64,000 nucleotides of DNA from Microstegium vimineum (GCA_022036555.1 CM039124.1:49604785-49668784), one strand, 5' to 3'; shown: positions 22,505-33,411, numbered from the stretch's first letter. Notes: generated by a model from the sequence alone, not told the origin. A program made the numbers and translations.

Positions 22505-23660
22505 GGGTAAGGAATCTTGAGGCAGCGAGAGCTGGCCCTCAAAAGAGGTTTCGACAGCTACCCTCGAGTACCCGAGGCCAGAAATGACCTCGGGTTAAGA
22601 CCTCGTTCCACCCCCAAAATCTCGAGGGGACAAAGGCCGGCCTACGAACGGGCTCGATAGCCCCCCTCGAGTACCCGAGGCCTGACAAGGCCTCGGGTCG
22701 TTGACTCCAGTTCGTTCCACGGCCTCGAAGGGATAAAGGCTGGCCCGTCCGGGGGTTCGACAGCCTCCCTCGAGAGCTCCAGCACAGGTATGTCCCCAAG
22801 TTCAATACAACAACCACCTGCTTTTCCCCTCGGCGGTCCACAAGACAGGACTCCCCCTCCTGAGGATAGCGTCGGATGACGAACCATCCGTCAAATCTTG
22901 AGGGAGCGAAGGCTGGCCCTTACATAGGGTTCGACAGTCGCCCTCGAGTACCTGAGGTCAGGAAGGACCCATGGTTAACGGACTCCGGTCCACCCCCAAA
23001 TCTTGAGGGAGCGAAGGCTGGCCCCACGAACGGAGTTCGACAGCCGCCCTCGAGTACGCGAGTCAGGGATGTCCCGGGGAGGCCAGGCGCGTGCCCCTAG
23101 CTCGAGAACGAACTCTCGAGGCTCCTTGGGACATATCCGAGGCATACCTAGGAACACCTAAGGATCCCTACGCTGGGAGGCATCGAGCCACCAACTCCTA
23201 TCGAATGGGGTTGGCATCTTGGTGATCCACATGGTCGTGCTTAGTAAGCCGTACGGCTTCTTAACAATGAGAACGCCTCTGGGCCACTAGTCGACCCCTA
23301 TCGAATGGGGCACAAGTTCTCACTCGGATTTTTACCCGTACTGGGCACCATTTCTAATGGACTCATGCCCGAGAACAGCTCACCGAGGACTTCGGGCTCG
23401 TCCTAACGAGGATAGCACGATGCTCTTCACCCCACAATCCGAACGCAAGGATCCGCGGGAAGGACGCTATGAGGTAGTGAAGGCCTAGCCATTCGAGGGC
23501 TCGAGGGCCCGACTACGCACGGCACCCCTCGACGAAAAAGGGTCGAAAAACTCGTGACCTGGCAGACAGAGTCGACCTCTCGGGCGGGGCGCTCTGACTC
23601 CAGTGGTGCTCGAGGGAGCGAAGGCTGGCCCTCGGTAGGGTTCGACAGCCGCCCTCGAAC
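22505..23660. repeat. Degenerate tandem-like array of about 90-130-bp units
   Basis: A unit built from CTTGAGGGAGCGAAGGCTGG, GGTTCGACAG and CCCTCGAGTACCCGAGG recurs near 22515, 22620, 22725, 22895, 23003 and 23605. Copies are diverged and unevenly spaced. No coding potential is visible. Arrays like this in the 3' untranslated part of Tat elements are a known source of satellite DNA. Confidence 0.75.
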
Positions 23661-23757
23661 ACTTCTCTTTTCAGGGAAAGGAATGGAATCGGCCCCTCGA
23701 CAGGGTGCCACGCCTCCAGGTATCCTTAAAAAACCCCTCGATACAACATATTATAGC

Positions 23758-23789
23758 CCCCAGAGGAGTTCTTAATCACTCCTCTGGGG
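23758..23789. repeat. Perfect 12-bp-stem hairpin, copy A
   Basis: CCCCAGAGGAGT and ACTCCTCTGGGG flank the 8-base loop TCTTAATC. It is followed by CCTCGGGGGCTAC. The same structure recurs 162 bases downstream. Confidence 0.85.
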
Positions 23790-23919
23790 CCTCGGGGGCT
23801 ACCCCCGCGGGGTGCGCTCGCGCGCACCCCACGGAGAATCGAACCTCCACTAACCCTGCAGGACAAGGACAAAACCTCCGGGTAATCCTTATTCCCTCCG
23901 AGAAAACGTGTATCATAGC

Positions 23920-23951
23920 CCCCAGAGGAGTTCTAAATCACTCCTCTGGGG
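23920..23951. repeat. Perfect 12-bp-stem hairpin, copy B, beside the 3' LTR
   Basis: Same stem as copy A, with loop TCTAAATC; it ends 13 bases before the 3' LTR. The intervening GCCTCGGGGGTTAC occupies the position of the polypurine tract, which is unusually short (GGGGG). The hairpin may take part in plus-strand priming or in RNA 3' processing; this is inference. Confidence 0.85.
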
Positions 23952-23964
23952 CCTCGGGGGTTAC

Positions 23965-24845
23965 TGTCGGGTACGAAGGTAAGGGGTACCCTAAACCCTT
24001 CGATAAATTAACGCTAAACATAGCAACTATTTTTAAGGCAGGGACCAGCCCACTGCTCAGTAAGGCATGGCCCATCGCTCGAGGCCCCCCTCTACACCAG
24101 CTGTGGCGACAAGTCACGGACCGAGGGGCGAGCGAACGACCCCCCGGCTCCTACCTCGACAATAAGTGACGGACCGAGGGGGCGAGCGAACGACCCCCCG
24201 GCTCCTACCTCGACGAACGAAGGACGGACGAGGGGTCGAACGAACAACCCCTCGACCTCTACCTCGACCTCTCCAACCCCGTCTCTGCTCAGACCCATCC
24301 GCCCCGTCCCGCTTCAGCCGTGGGATTCGTGCCCGCCTGCGGACGCTGTGCTGCGGCGACTTCTACTGGCGCCACGACCGGGGACGTCAGAAGGACGGGA
24401 AGGCCATGCCGCCACAGTGCTCAACATCTCTCCGCCAACACTGTGTCGAAAACACGCCGCCCATACCATACAGTTAGGGCCCTGTACCCTCGGACCTCCC
24501 CTTGGTCTATAAAAGGGGACGCCGAGGTAGAGAATAGGGGGCTCTAGGGGATTCGGACGATGGAATCACTCATCAGACTTCAGCTCTGACCTCCACACTC
24601 TACACACCCCGCCACTCGATCGACCCGCCGGGTTGCCAACTCCGTGTAACACAGCTTGTACCCCCCTGTACGAGTACGTTTTGGGTGCGAGATAATACAA
24701 GTCATCCTCCCCGCTGGACGTAGGGCCTTCTTTGCCCGAACCAGGATAAACCTTGTGTCCATCTTGCATCACGTCTGAGAGAGGGAGCACGCGATATACA
24801 AATTTACTCGTTGGTGGTCTTGACCCCCGGGTCATAACACCGACA
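23965..24845 (+). repeat. 3' LTR of copy 2 (881 bp, internally deleted)
   Basis: Same termini as the 5' LTR, but it lacks bases corresponding to 9500-9853 (354 bp). The junction at about 24296 falls at a CCC shared by both deletion edges. The TATA box is retained at 24508-24514. The flanking CTATG at 24846-24850 completes the target duplication. Confidence 0.93.
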
Positions 24846-24942
24846 CTATGTATTTGGAATAATGTTACTAATGCAAAATTACAAAGAACAAGTAAACTAT
24901 AGTAATTTGTTTGAAGTTTAGAATTTGAAAGTCAACTTAAGG

Positions 24943-25206
24943 TCATTTTTTGTGGGATGCCAAAAAAAGATATCCTTTGTCTATAAAAAAATGCTTTATG
25001 AATTTTAAATCATTAATATTATGTTTGTATTTCTAAGATTAATTTGGTACTAACTCTATTTTAAATTATATTTTGTTTGACTTTTTTACACTAAGTTTGA
25101 CCACTCATCTTACTAAAAAAATATACAAAATACCACTTTTTTGTCGGGTCTTGCTTTATTAATATTTTTTTTATTTTAAAAAATGACTTAAATTTGATCA
25201 TGACAT
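24943..25206. repeat. AT-rich repeat, right copy
   Basis: Matches 8504-8770 in the same orientation, with scattered substitutions and short indels. It diverges after TTAAATTTGATCATG. The two copies flank the Stowaway MITE and the retroelement, so they were about 0.8 kb apart before the retroelement inserted. Confidence 0.7.
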
Positions 25207-25341
25207 ATTATGGGATGAACCTTGACTTGCTATTAACAACCTTAACCTTTTCTTTTTTAAGCCGGCCTTTTACTAACAATACTACTAATTATTTCATGGT
25301 GCCTAAAATCTTTAGATTTTGATCTGAGTATTGACATACTA

Positions 25342-25665
25342 CTCTGTCCCGGAAAGAAGATAGCTATGAGATACGTGCAGATTAAACTTTTTTAACTTTG
25401 ATTAGATTTATATAAAATATGTGCAACATTTATATCTCCAAATAAATTTATTATTAAAATATATTCAACCACCTATCTAATGGTACCAATTATATATTAT
25501 AAATAATTATAATATTTTTATATATAATTGACCAAACTTAAGAAAAATTGAATTCTTAAAAAATAAAAATGACTAGGATGGAGTTATAATATTTTATATA
25601 TAAGTGGTTAAACTAAGAAAAATAATTCTCGGAAGGAAAGGTGAGAATGACTTGGACCGAGGGAG
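25342..25665. mobile_element. Stowaway-like MITE (about 320 bp)
   Basis: The left end is CTCTGTCCCGGAAAGAAGAT. The right end, TTGGACCGAGGGAG, is an imperfect reverse complement. TA lies on both sides (25340-25341 and 25666-25667). The interior is highly AT-rich. A sub-segment with GACTAGGATGGAG near 25571 looks like a second, internal end, so the element may be a composite. Confidence 0.55.
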
Positions 25666-25675
25666 TACACGTTTT

Positions 25676-26019
25676 AGAGCAAGGCTAATGGTTTAGCCTT
25701 GAGAGAAGCTGTCATGTCACTTACAGCTACTCATATAGTCAACATGTATAGTGATCCGGCTGAGAGGTTTATTATAATAAAATACAAGCATTTAATGTCT
25801 TCATGCTAAAACACGTAAATTTCTCGGACCATGAGCTGCAGGCCGGCTTCTCGCCGATAGCGAGCTGGGAGACGTCTGCGAGAAATAATTTTTTTCTCGG
25901 ACATTGAGCTGCAGGCAGGCAGGCCGGCTCTGTAATCTCTCTCCGACGTGGTGCTTTTCTGTGTCGATGTGGACTCCTCCCAGCCAGCTTAAACGAGTTA
26001 TTATACTTGCTCTTACAGT
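25676..26019. mobile_element. Possible MITE
   Basis: Begins AGAGCAAGGCTAATGG and ends TATTATACTTGCTCT, an imperfect inverted repeat. A GC-rich core contains a repeated CTCGGAC..TGAGCTGCAGGC motif (25825 and 25897). No clear target duplication was found. Confidence 0.4.
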
Positions 26020-26099
26020 GCTCTCACGGCCACAAACGACCTGGACCGAGGGTGAAGGTGAACCAGCTTCTGAACTCTGGTTCTGGGGCCGGCCTCTAG

Positions 26100-27233
26100 C
26101 TCCCAACGGTCAAAATGTCCATTTATTTACTCAGATGCAGGCATGCAGCCATCGAAAAAACCAAAAGGGTAGCCAATTTGAACGCAGGTCGGCTGAGCCC
26201 ATGCCTTGCAGCAATTCATCCACCTGTGCTGCTGTGCAAACCGTGTAGACCCATTCCGGTGCGGTTTGGCTGGAGGCGTCAAGCCAGACCTACATGTCAG
26301 TGATACACTGTCCAGTGGACCTAGTCTATCTCTCGGATATGCCGTACCATCCCCTCTGCGGGGATCGAGGCAGGCAGGCAGGCGCCCGTGCTCCCCATTC
26401 ACGAGCCACCATCCCCAAACACGCGGTTGTTATTGCACTTTCTAACTGACGCGCGGGGCCGCACCTGTGGACCCAAAATGACAGTGATCAAACAGATCTG
26501 CAGCGGTTGTACACGTATCTCTCCCGCAGTGTCGCATTTTGAAACTGTTGTGGACCCACGAACGAATTGACGGATGTACCCCCAACACACCAACTGTTGA
26601 TGGCTTGATACATGCCGACCTGAGGAAGTAGTAAGTGGCAGAAGCGCAAATAAAGGAACAATCCGAGGGCCATTCTGCCTGCAGATCCTCGAACTTTCCC
26701 GCCTGAAACCCTCTCGCCTCCCGTCTCCTAAAATACAGGGCCTGTACAGTCCCGTACTCACTACTAGTCTCTGCTCTCGGCCTGTTACTGTTCTGCGTCC
26801 CCCTTCTGCTTCTCGGACTGCCTGGCCCCGCCCCCCTGATTTTTTTTATACTACTGATTAAATTGTCTTCGCTCGAGGGAAAAATCAGGTGGCAAGGTAT
26901 TTGTTTTCCTCTTCGAGGTACTCTTGAATCTTGATGGAATGCTAATCCGATAACTGTCCGGAATGTTTTTTTTGGCGGTTTTTTTTTGGCATATGATTTT
27001 TTGCGGTACGGTAATACTTTATCTCTGTATCCTCCATCGGAGAGTGAAATTTCTGCATGTTTTATCGCACACTCCCAATCTGTGTTGCTAGTTTGGCACT
27101 ACTTCTGGTTTAGGGTTCTAGTCTACTGATCTGATGGAGTCGGGATGGAATGGTTTTTAGGGTTTTAGATCGATTGCTGATCTGGGATTCTTTGTTGAAA
27201 CATTTCGGCAGGGCTTGATCTGGTGGGCGACCC
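26100..27233 (+). promoter_or_regulatory. Upstream region and 5' leader of DDM1
   Basis: There is no convincing coding region here. The stretch 26700-26880 is pyrimidine-rich, as in plant leaders. A possible 5' UTR intron runs from about 26896 (GGCAAG|GTATTTG) to about 27211 (TTCGGCAG|GGCTTG), just before the ATG at 27234; TTTAGGGTTTTAG motifs inside it are typical of leader introns of nuclear housekeeping genes. No TATA box is evident. This assignment is inference from sequence texture. Confidence 0.45.
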
Positions 27234-30200
27234 ATGGTGGAAGGGATGGTAGTCGCCGTGCCGAATGGGGTGAAGGCGGATGGCGCCCTCGCCGCTGCAG
27301 CCGCCAAGGCAGATTCTCCTAAATCCGTTCTGGAGGACGAGGTGATTATCTGGCCTAGCAGATTTGTGTGTTCTTTGTGTCGAAGTTATCCAAAGATTTT
27401 TTTTACCTTTTGGGCAGTTTATAGTACTGACTGGTTTTTTTTTTTTGTTGCAAAATCAGAAAATTTCTGAGTCCAAGAATGGGAACGCCTCGTTTGCCAC
27501 AGAGCCAGCTAAGCAAGAGCAAGAGGATGAGAACTCTGACGATTTTGTGGATGCAAGTTCGTCCCTGCCTGTTGACCATGAACTCGACAATGCTGGTGTG
27601 GCCCCTGTTGTTAAGGCAGTCAAGGAGGAAGAGCAGCTTCTGGAGCCCATCAAGCAGGATGAAGTTGATGATCTCCTGGATGCAAGTTTATCTATACCTA
27701 TTGAGCTTGAGGCCAAGAATGGTGATGCATCCCTGATCACAGAAGCAATGAAAAAGGAAGAAGAGCAGCTTGAGGAGCTGCGGATCAAAGCAGAGGAAGA
27801 AGAGGAAGCCAGGAAGAGGGAAGAAGCTGCAAAAACTGCTTTTGATCCTAAGGAGCGTTATAGCAAATTAGATGAGCTGCTGTCGAAGACACAGCTATAT
27901 TCAGAGTTCCTGCTTGAGAAAATGGATAACATTGCTGATGTATGCATCTCTCATTGTGTGCTGACTGTTTTTTTATGCTTCTTTGCTCTATTTATTTGTG
28001 TTTCTTTGCTGATGATTATGCTGTTGCATGGTTGTTAACCAGGAAGTCGAACCTCAAGGTGAAGAGTCACCAGTAGAGGAGAAGAAGAAAGGACGTGGCC
28101 GAAAGAGGAAAGCTACTGCCGCGCCACAATACAATGACGTGAGTGCAGGATTCATAATTTGTTCCCTGTCTTTTTTTTGCTTGACGTGAGTGCAGGATTC
28201 ATAATTTGTTCCCTGTCTTTTTTTTGCTTGGAGTCTTCTATTGATAGACTATGTGGATGTTATGTTGGGCATATAATTACTACGTCAATGTCTTGTCTGC
28301 TATTCTGAATTCCACCAACATGCAGTTATTTTGTGCATGTGTGGAATTATGGTAGGGATGATGTGCTGATTTGTTTCTCTTGTAGCATCCTTCTGTTGTA
28401 CGTACTTCACAAATTCTGAAAATCTAACTGAAAGGTGTTTGAGGATGGGTTCAGCACAGGTGCATCTGCATTCTTCCGGCATAAGAATTAGGATATTAGT
28501 GATCTTTCGAAAAAAAGTATTAGGATATCAGTATATATTTCATTGTTTGTTTGATTGTATAGAATTATGGAACCTGCTCTCTAAGTTAATACACAAGAAA
28601 AAAAGGGTATTAAATAACTAATATTCGCATATTAACCCGTCTGTTAGCTTTTTATCAGTTCTGACAACTACAACCACCATAAACAAAATATTTTTTTTCA
28701 GAAAAAGGCTAAGACAGCTGTGGCAGCCATGCTTACAAGATCTCGTGAAGATCGCCTTGCTGATGATTCTACTCTCCCGGAAGAAGAAAGGTGGAAGAAA
28801 GAGCAAGCCAATCTTGTACCTTTAATGACTGGTGGGAAGTTGAAGTCATACCAGATCAAGGGTGTGAAGTGGCTAATTTCGTTGTGGCAGAATGGGCTAA
28901 ATGGGATACTTGCTGACCAAATGGGCCTTGGGAAAACAATCCAGACAATTGGATTTCTTGCTCACCTAAAGGGGAAAGGCATGCATGGTCCATTCTTGAT
29001 AATTGCTCCTCTGTCCACTCTCTCAAATTGGGTGAATGAGATCTCTAGGTAATTATCTTAAGGTATTCTTTCAGCACCCTTATCATCAATGTTCTAATGC
29101 TGAGACACTTGATTCCAGGTTTGTTCCATCTGTTACTAGTATAATTTATCATGGAAATAAAGTGGCCCGGGCTGAGATAAGAAGAAAATTCATGCCGAAA
29201 ACTGCTGGTCCTGATTTCCCTATAATAGTGACTTCATATGAGGTTGCCATGTTAGATGCAAGGATTCTTGCTCACTATAAGTGGATGTACGCAGTTGTGG
29301 ATGAGGTGACGGAAACATATGTGATATATCATTGCTCTTTTATGGTCTTTTTCCTATTTTGTATTCACATGTCAGTTCTATGATTTCTACAGGGGCATCG
29401 GTTGAAAAATTCTAAGTGTAAACTATTTAGGGAGATGAAGCGCATACCAATGGCTAACAAGCTCCTTTTGACTGGGACACCCCTTCAAAACAATCTGGCA
29501 GAGCTCTGGTCACTATTGAACTTCATTTTGCCTGATATATTCTCATCGCACCAGGAATTTGAATCATGGTATGATACTCATAATCATTTCAGCTGTCCAG
29601 CATTTCCCATTTGTGCTTAGGACATTCCATTTGTAGTCTCAGTTTTCAGCAGTGAGGCACAAATACCAATTACTGGATGCACTCATCAGTGACTTGTCCC
29701 AATAAGCTCATACCAATCGTTATTTTCTTGAACCTTGCAATGTACTCCCTCCATTCCAAATTGTATGTTGCTCTGGCTTTTCTAGGTACATCACATCTTG
29801 GCATACGCTATGTCTAGATGCATAGCTTTTACTATGTATCTAAAAAGGTCAGAATGCGTTACGATTTGGAATAGAGGTAGTCGAATTTTAGCTTTACCTT
29901 TCATTTTATTCTGGCGTGCCCTTGATAGCTTTGTTAATTATTTCTTGGTCATTCAGATACATAGAGGATTGGTTTCTGGTCCTTAAAACAATCTTTGTGT
30001 GGTAAAACGATTGCAATGCATTCGGTTGTGATGATACCTATCTTCTTGAAGGTTTGATTTTTCTGCTAAAGGAAGTGAAGAACCAGAAGAAACTGAAGAA
30101 AAAAGAAGGGTCCATGTTGTTTCAAAGCTTCATTCCATTTTGCGTCCATTCCTTCTAAGACGGATGAAGGAGGATGTAGAGCAGATGCTTCCACGGAAAA

Positions 30201-32761
30201 AAGAAATAATCGTTTATGCTAAAATGACTGAGGTTCAGAAGCGAATCCAGGATCACTTAGTTGAGAAAACCTTTGATGTCTACTTGAATGAAGAATCAAA
30301 TATTGGTATCACATTCACATTTATTCTCTTTTAGACTTATATTCAGTTACATGTCTAATTTAATAACCTTGTAATTTGACATTATTTTGGTTTACTGTAG
30401 TGTTGCGGAAACCTGGCATCAAGGCAAAGCTAAATAGTCTCTGTATTCAATTGAGGAAGAACTGCGCCCATCCTGATCTTTTGGAAGCTGCATTTGGAAC
30501 AACAAGTATGCCCACTTTTTTGGTTACTTTGCGTGCTTGTTTTGTTCTGATTTCTCGTTACATTGTTGTCTATGTGTTTTTGCAGACCTGTATCCACCTG
30601 TTAATAAGCTTTTAGAGCAATGTGGTAAATTTCAGCTTCTGGACAGGCTACTAACTTCCCTGCTTGCACGCAAGCACAAGGTATGGTTTTATCATGAACA
30701 TGTTACTGAAGTTTGTGTTTTTTATATTTCTGATCTCAACTTTAGATCAACTGATATATATTTGCAGGTTCTAATATTCTCACAATGGACAAAAGTTTTG
30801 GACATTCTTGAGTACTACCTAGATTCAAAAGGTCTCGGGCTTTGCAGAATTGATGGTAGTGTTAATTTGGAAGAGAGGCGGCGACAGGTAACCTGTGCTA
30901 GCCTGTGCCAATATATTACTCACTCCATCCCAAATTATAAGACGTTTTGGCACAGGCTAGAAAAAGTAATGTATCTAGAGAGCACAATACTTATGTCTAA
31001 ATGCATAGCAAAAGTAATGTATCTAGAAAAGTCAAAATGTCTTATAATTTGTGATGGAAGGAGTGTTATTTTTCTAGAGAGCATCTAAACTCTGAGGAAT
31101 TGCACTATGCTTGTATATATTTACTTTCCTTGTTGTGTGCCTGAATTAAAATATGGACTGTTGCATGCCTTGCTATTAACGACTTTTTACTTGCACCATT
31201 CTGATGGCACTTGTATGTAATCACACATCCTTGAAATACAAAAAATGTCTTTTTGGTGATTGTGACTAGTGTAATGTTTTTTTGTTGATATACTGTTTGT
31301 GTTCAGTACGATTGTTATTGAGGCTTCCATTTACTCATTTCACATCAGCACATCAAAATGGCAAATTCTTTAGTTGGTCAGTGCATCACGCTTTCCCTCC
31401 AACGATCGAACCACAATTTCTGAAAAATCCACGATTTACAGTAGCTTTTGTTGGGTAAACACTAAAAGAATAAAAGTTGTTTTTTTGTTTTTGTGTTGCT
31501 TCTTTTTTGCTGCTTGATGATCATCTATCTGTCCCCTACTTTTAATTCACAAAAAAAAAAACCCTTTGCTACTGTTTTCTGTCGCAGATAGCAGAGTTTA
31601 ATGATTTGAATAGCAGCCTGAATGTCTTCATTCTGAGCACACGGGCTGGTGGGCTTGGTATCAACCTTACTTCTGCTGATACATGTATCCTTTATGACAG
31701 TGACTGGGTAATTCTCTGTGAAGACTAATAGTCATCAGAAAAAATATGTTCATAAGAAACATATTTTTTTTTTTAATTTAAAGATGTATCCTTGCTGGTT
31801 ACTTTCGTCGGCTGCTGATTGACTCATTAACCTGGTAGTTCTAATATTCTGTACGTTTACTTGATCCTCCAGAATCCTCAGATGGATCTGCAGGCCATGG
31901 ATCGATGCCACCGGATTGGTCAAACACGCCCAGTGCACGTATATAGGCTGGCAACCTCACATTCTGTTGAGGTATCGTTCAATGATCTGTGTTTTCAGAC
32001 TGGTCACTTTGGCTATTTTCTTAGTTTTACTCAGCTTTTCACCATTTGCAGGAACGGATCATCAAGAGGGCTTTTGGGAAGTTAAAGCTAGAGCATGTGG
32101 TGATAGGGAAGGGTCAGTTTGAACAAGAAAGAGCAAAGCCTAGCGTCTTAGCGGTAACCATTTCATCATAACTCCTAAGTACTCCCTCCCTTATCTTTTA
32201 TAAGGCGCACACACATATTAAAGAGTCAAACTTCAAATCTTTGACCAATAATTTTGCTTATAATTTTTAATTATTACAACATAAACTTGATATAGTTAGA
32301 TTTGTAATTAAATGTACTATCCAGTTATTATAAATTTATAAGTATAAATAATATAATATAAAATAAATATGGTCAAAGTATAATTTAGAATACCATGTCA
32401 TATGCAGTCGTACCTTATAAAAGGTAACAGAGGGAGTATATTTTAGTGGTTACCACTTACCACTGCATAGACGACAACAAAGCAAATGAACATTGTAAAA
32501 TTGTCGTTGATGTCTTTTTCCCATGGGATGCAGGAGGGGGAGCTGCTGGCCCTGCTTAGGGACGAGCAGGACGAGGAAGACCGGATGATCCAGACCGACA
32601 TCAGCGACGAAGACCTCTTGAAGCTGATGGACCGGAGCGACCTGTCCGGACCACCTGGTGCTGCTGATGCCGCACCACTGATCCCGCTGAAAGGCCCTGG
32701 CTGGGAGGTCGTGGTGCCAACCAAGACCAGTGGCGGTGTGCTCTCGTCCCTCACCAGCTGA
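27234..32761 (+). CDS. DDM1: DDM1-type SNF2 chromatin remodeller (intact)
   Basis: A nuclear ATPase that moves nucleosomes, giving DNA methyltransferases access to heterochromatin; it keeps transposons methylated. Fourteen GT-AG exons: 27234-27341, 27460-27939, 28043-28138, 28702-29048, 29119-29305, 29393-29568, 30052-30305, 30401-30505, 30586-30680, 30768-30887, 31588-31707, 31873-31971, 32052-32153 and 32534-32761. They join without a frame break into 838 codons, close to plant DDM1 length. Walker A is DQMGLGKT (residues 300-307) and the Walker B box is DEGH (405-408). LLTGTPLQNNLAELW follows in exon 6, then a helicase-C domain (GLGINLTSADT, DRCHRIGQTRPVHVYRL). The N-terminus is acidic with a charged coiled coil and a basic GRGRKRK signal. 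DQMGLGKT in place of the commoner DEMGLGKT fits the DDM1/LSH subfamily. Introns 6, 10 and 13 each contain a Stowaway MITE. Confidence 0.95.
28136..28229 (+). repeat. 47-bp tandem duplication carrying the DDM1 exon-3 splice donor
   Basis: The sequence GACGTGAGTGCAGGATTC at 28136 is repeated at 28183, together with the following T-run, so two identical GAC|GTGAGT donors lie 47 bases apart (GT at 28139 and 28186). Use of the second would add 47 bases to exon 3 and shift the frame. Confidence 0.9.
29745..29877. mobile_element. Stowaway MITE in DDM1 intron 6
   Basis: Ends are CTCCCTCCATTCCAAATTGT and its imperfect complement ACGATTTGGAATAGAGG, with TA at 29743-29744 and 29878-29879. It shares interior text with the intron-10 MITE (TATGTCTA.ATGCATAGC), so the two belong to one family. 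Confidence 0.75.
30919..31066. mobile_element. Stowaway MITE in DDM1 intron 10
   Basis: Ends are CTCACTCCATCCCAAATTAT and ATAATTTGTGATGGAAGGAG. It holds two copies of AAAAGTAATGTATCTAGA. It sits 31 bases after the exon-10 donor. The left TA is clear; the right flank is TTA. Confidence 0.75.
32182..32436. mobile_element. Stowaway MITE in DDM1 intron 13
   Basis: Ends are CTCCCTCCCTTATCTTTTAT and CCTTATAAAAGGTAACAGAG, with TA at 32180-32181 and 32437-32438. It occupies about two thirds of the intron. The interior is AT-rich with TTTGACC/GGTCAAA inverted words. Confidence 0.8.
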
Positions 32762-33411
32762 GCGGCACCATTGTTTGGGTGCTCATTTTGCTAGCCACAC
32801 ATGAAGCGGACGATGAGGAGCCTGTTGGACAATCTTCAGGCGGATATTTTGCATATATGCCCCAGAAAAACTGTTGATCTGGGTGTTGAGCCTGCGGCAG
32901 TAGGTTAGGCTTGCTGTGAAACTTCTGATGAGTCTCTGCAAGCTGCTTTTCAGACTTGAGCTTTCTGTTGTTCTGTTGCTGCGTTGCATTTACAGCTTCG
33001 TGCAGCAACAGTACCTTATGGCTTACTCCAAAGCGGAGCCATGTCCTCTGTATGATAGTCCTTGCTATATAACTAGAGCACTGATGTATTCCGTCCCTTT
33101 ATATACGTTGTCCGGAAAGCGAAAAGCGTATTTGTGATGGAAACACGGTTTTCTAGTGACATATTTAGAGACAAACGGAGAGTAGGTTTCTGTTGTCTTG
33201 CCTCGGAGAACCAAATAGTTTATCGTCATTTTCGACAGAAGGTCTGCACCATTTTTTTGAGCTGTGTCAGCTTGTGACTGGCCTTGTGGACGTCTACTTG
33301 TACTTGCTGGAAAAACAGCTCTGGCCTTGTGTCAGATTTACACGAAGGCCTGCACGCGTGGCCTCATTTGCCGCTGTCTGGCAGGGGCAGCTGAGGAGGT
33401 TGGCTACGGTA
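32762..33411 (+). other. DDM1 3' flank
   Basis: Presumed 3' UTR to about 33080. A short sequence, 33089-33182, with ATTCCGTCCCTTTATATACG at the left and ACAAACGGAGAG at the right between TA dinucleotides, may be a decayed 95-bp Stowaway. No gene was recognised. Confidence 0.45.

Larger units (their letters stand above)
9169..24845 (+). mobile_element. Complete Tat-lineage Ty3/gypsy LTR retrotransposon, copy 2 (15.7 kb)
   Basis: The ends are TGTCGGG...CCGACA. The 5-bp target duplication CTATG lies at 9164-9168 and 24846-24850. Order is 5' LTR, primer-binding site, gag, protease, reverse transcriptase, RNase H, integrase, a 7-kb non-pol region with an antisense gene, and 3' LTR. The second, DEDD-type RNase H downstream of the retroviral one and the long extra region after integrase are hallmarks of the Tat lineage (relatives include RIRE2 and Grande). 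The LTRs differ at roughly 14 sites over about 880 aligned bases by hand count, which points to a young insertion. The gag and pol frames are broken in several places, so this copy would depend on others unless the breaks are sequencing errors. Confidence 0.95.
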
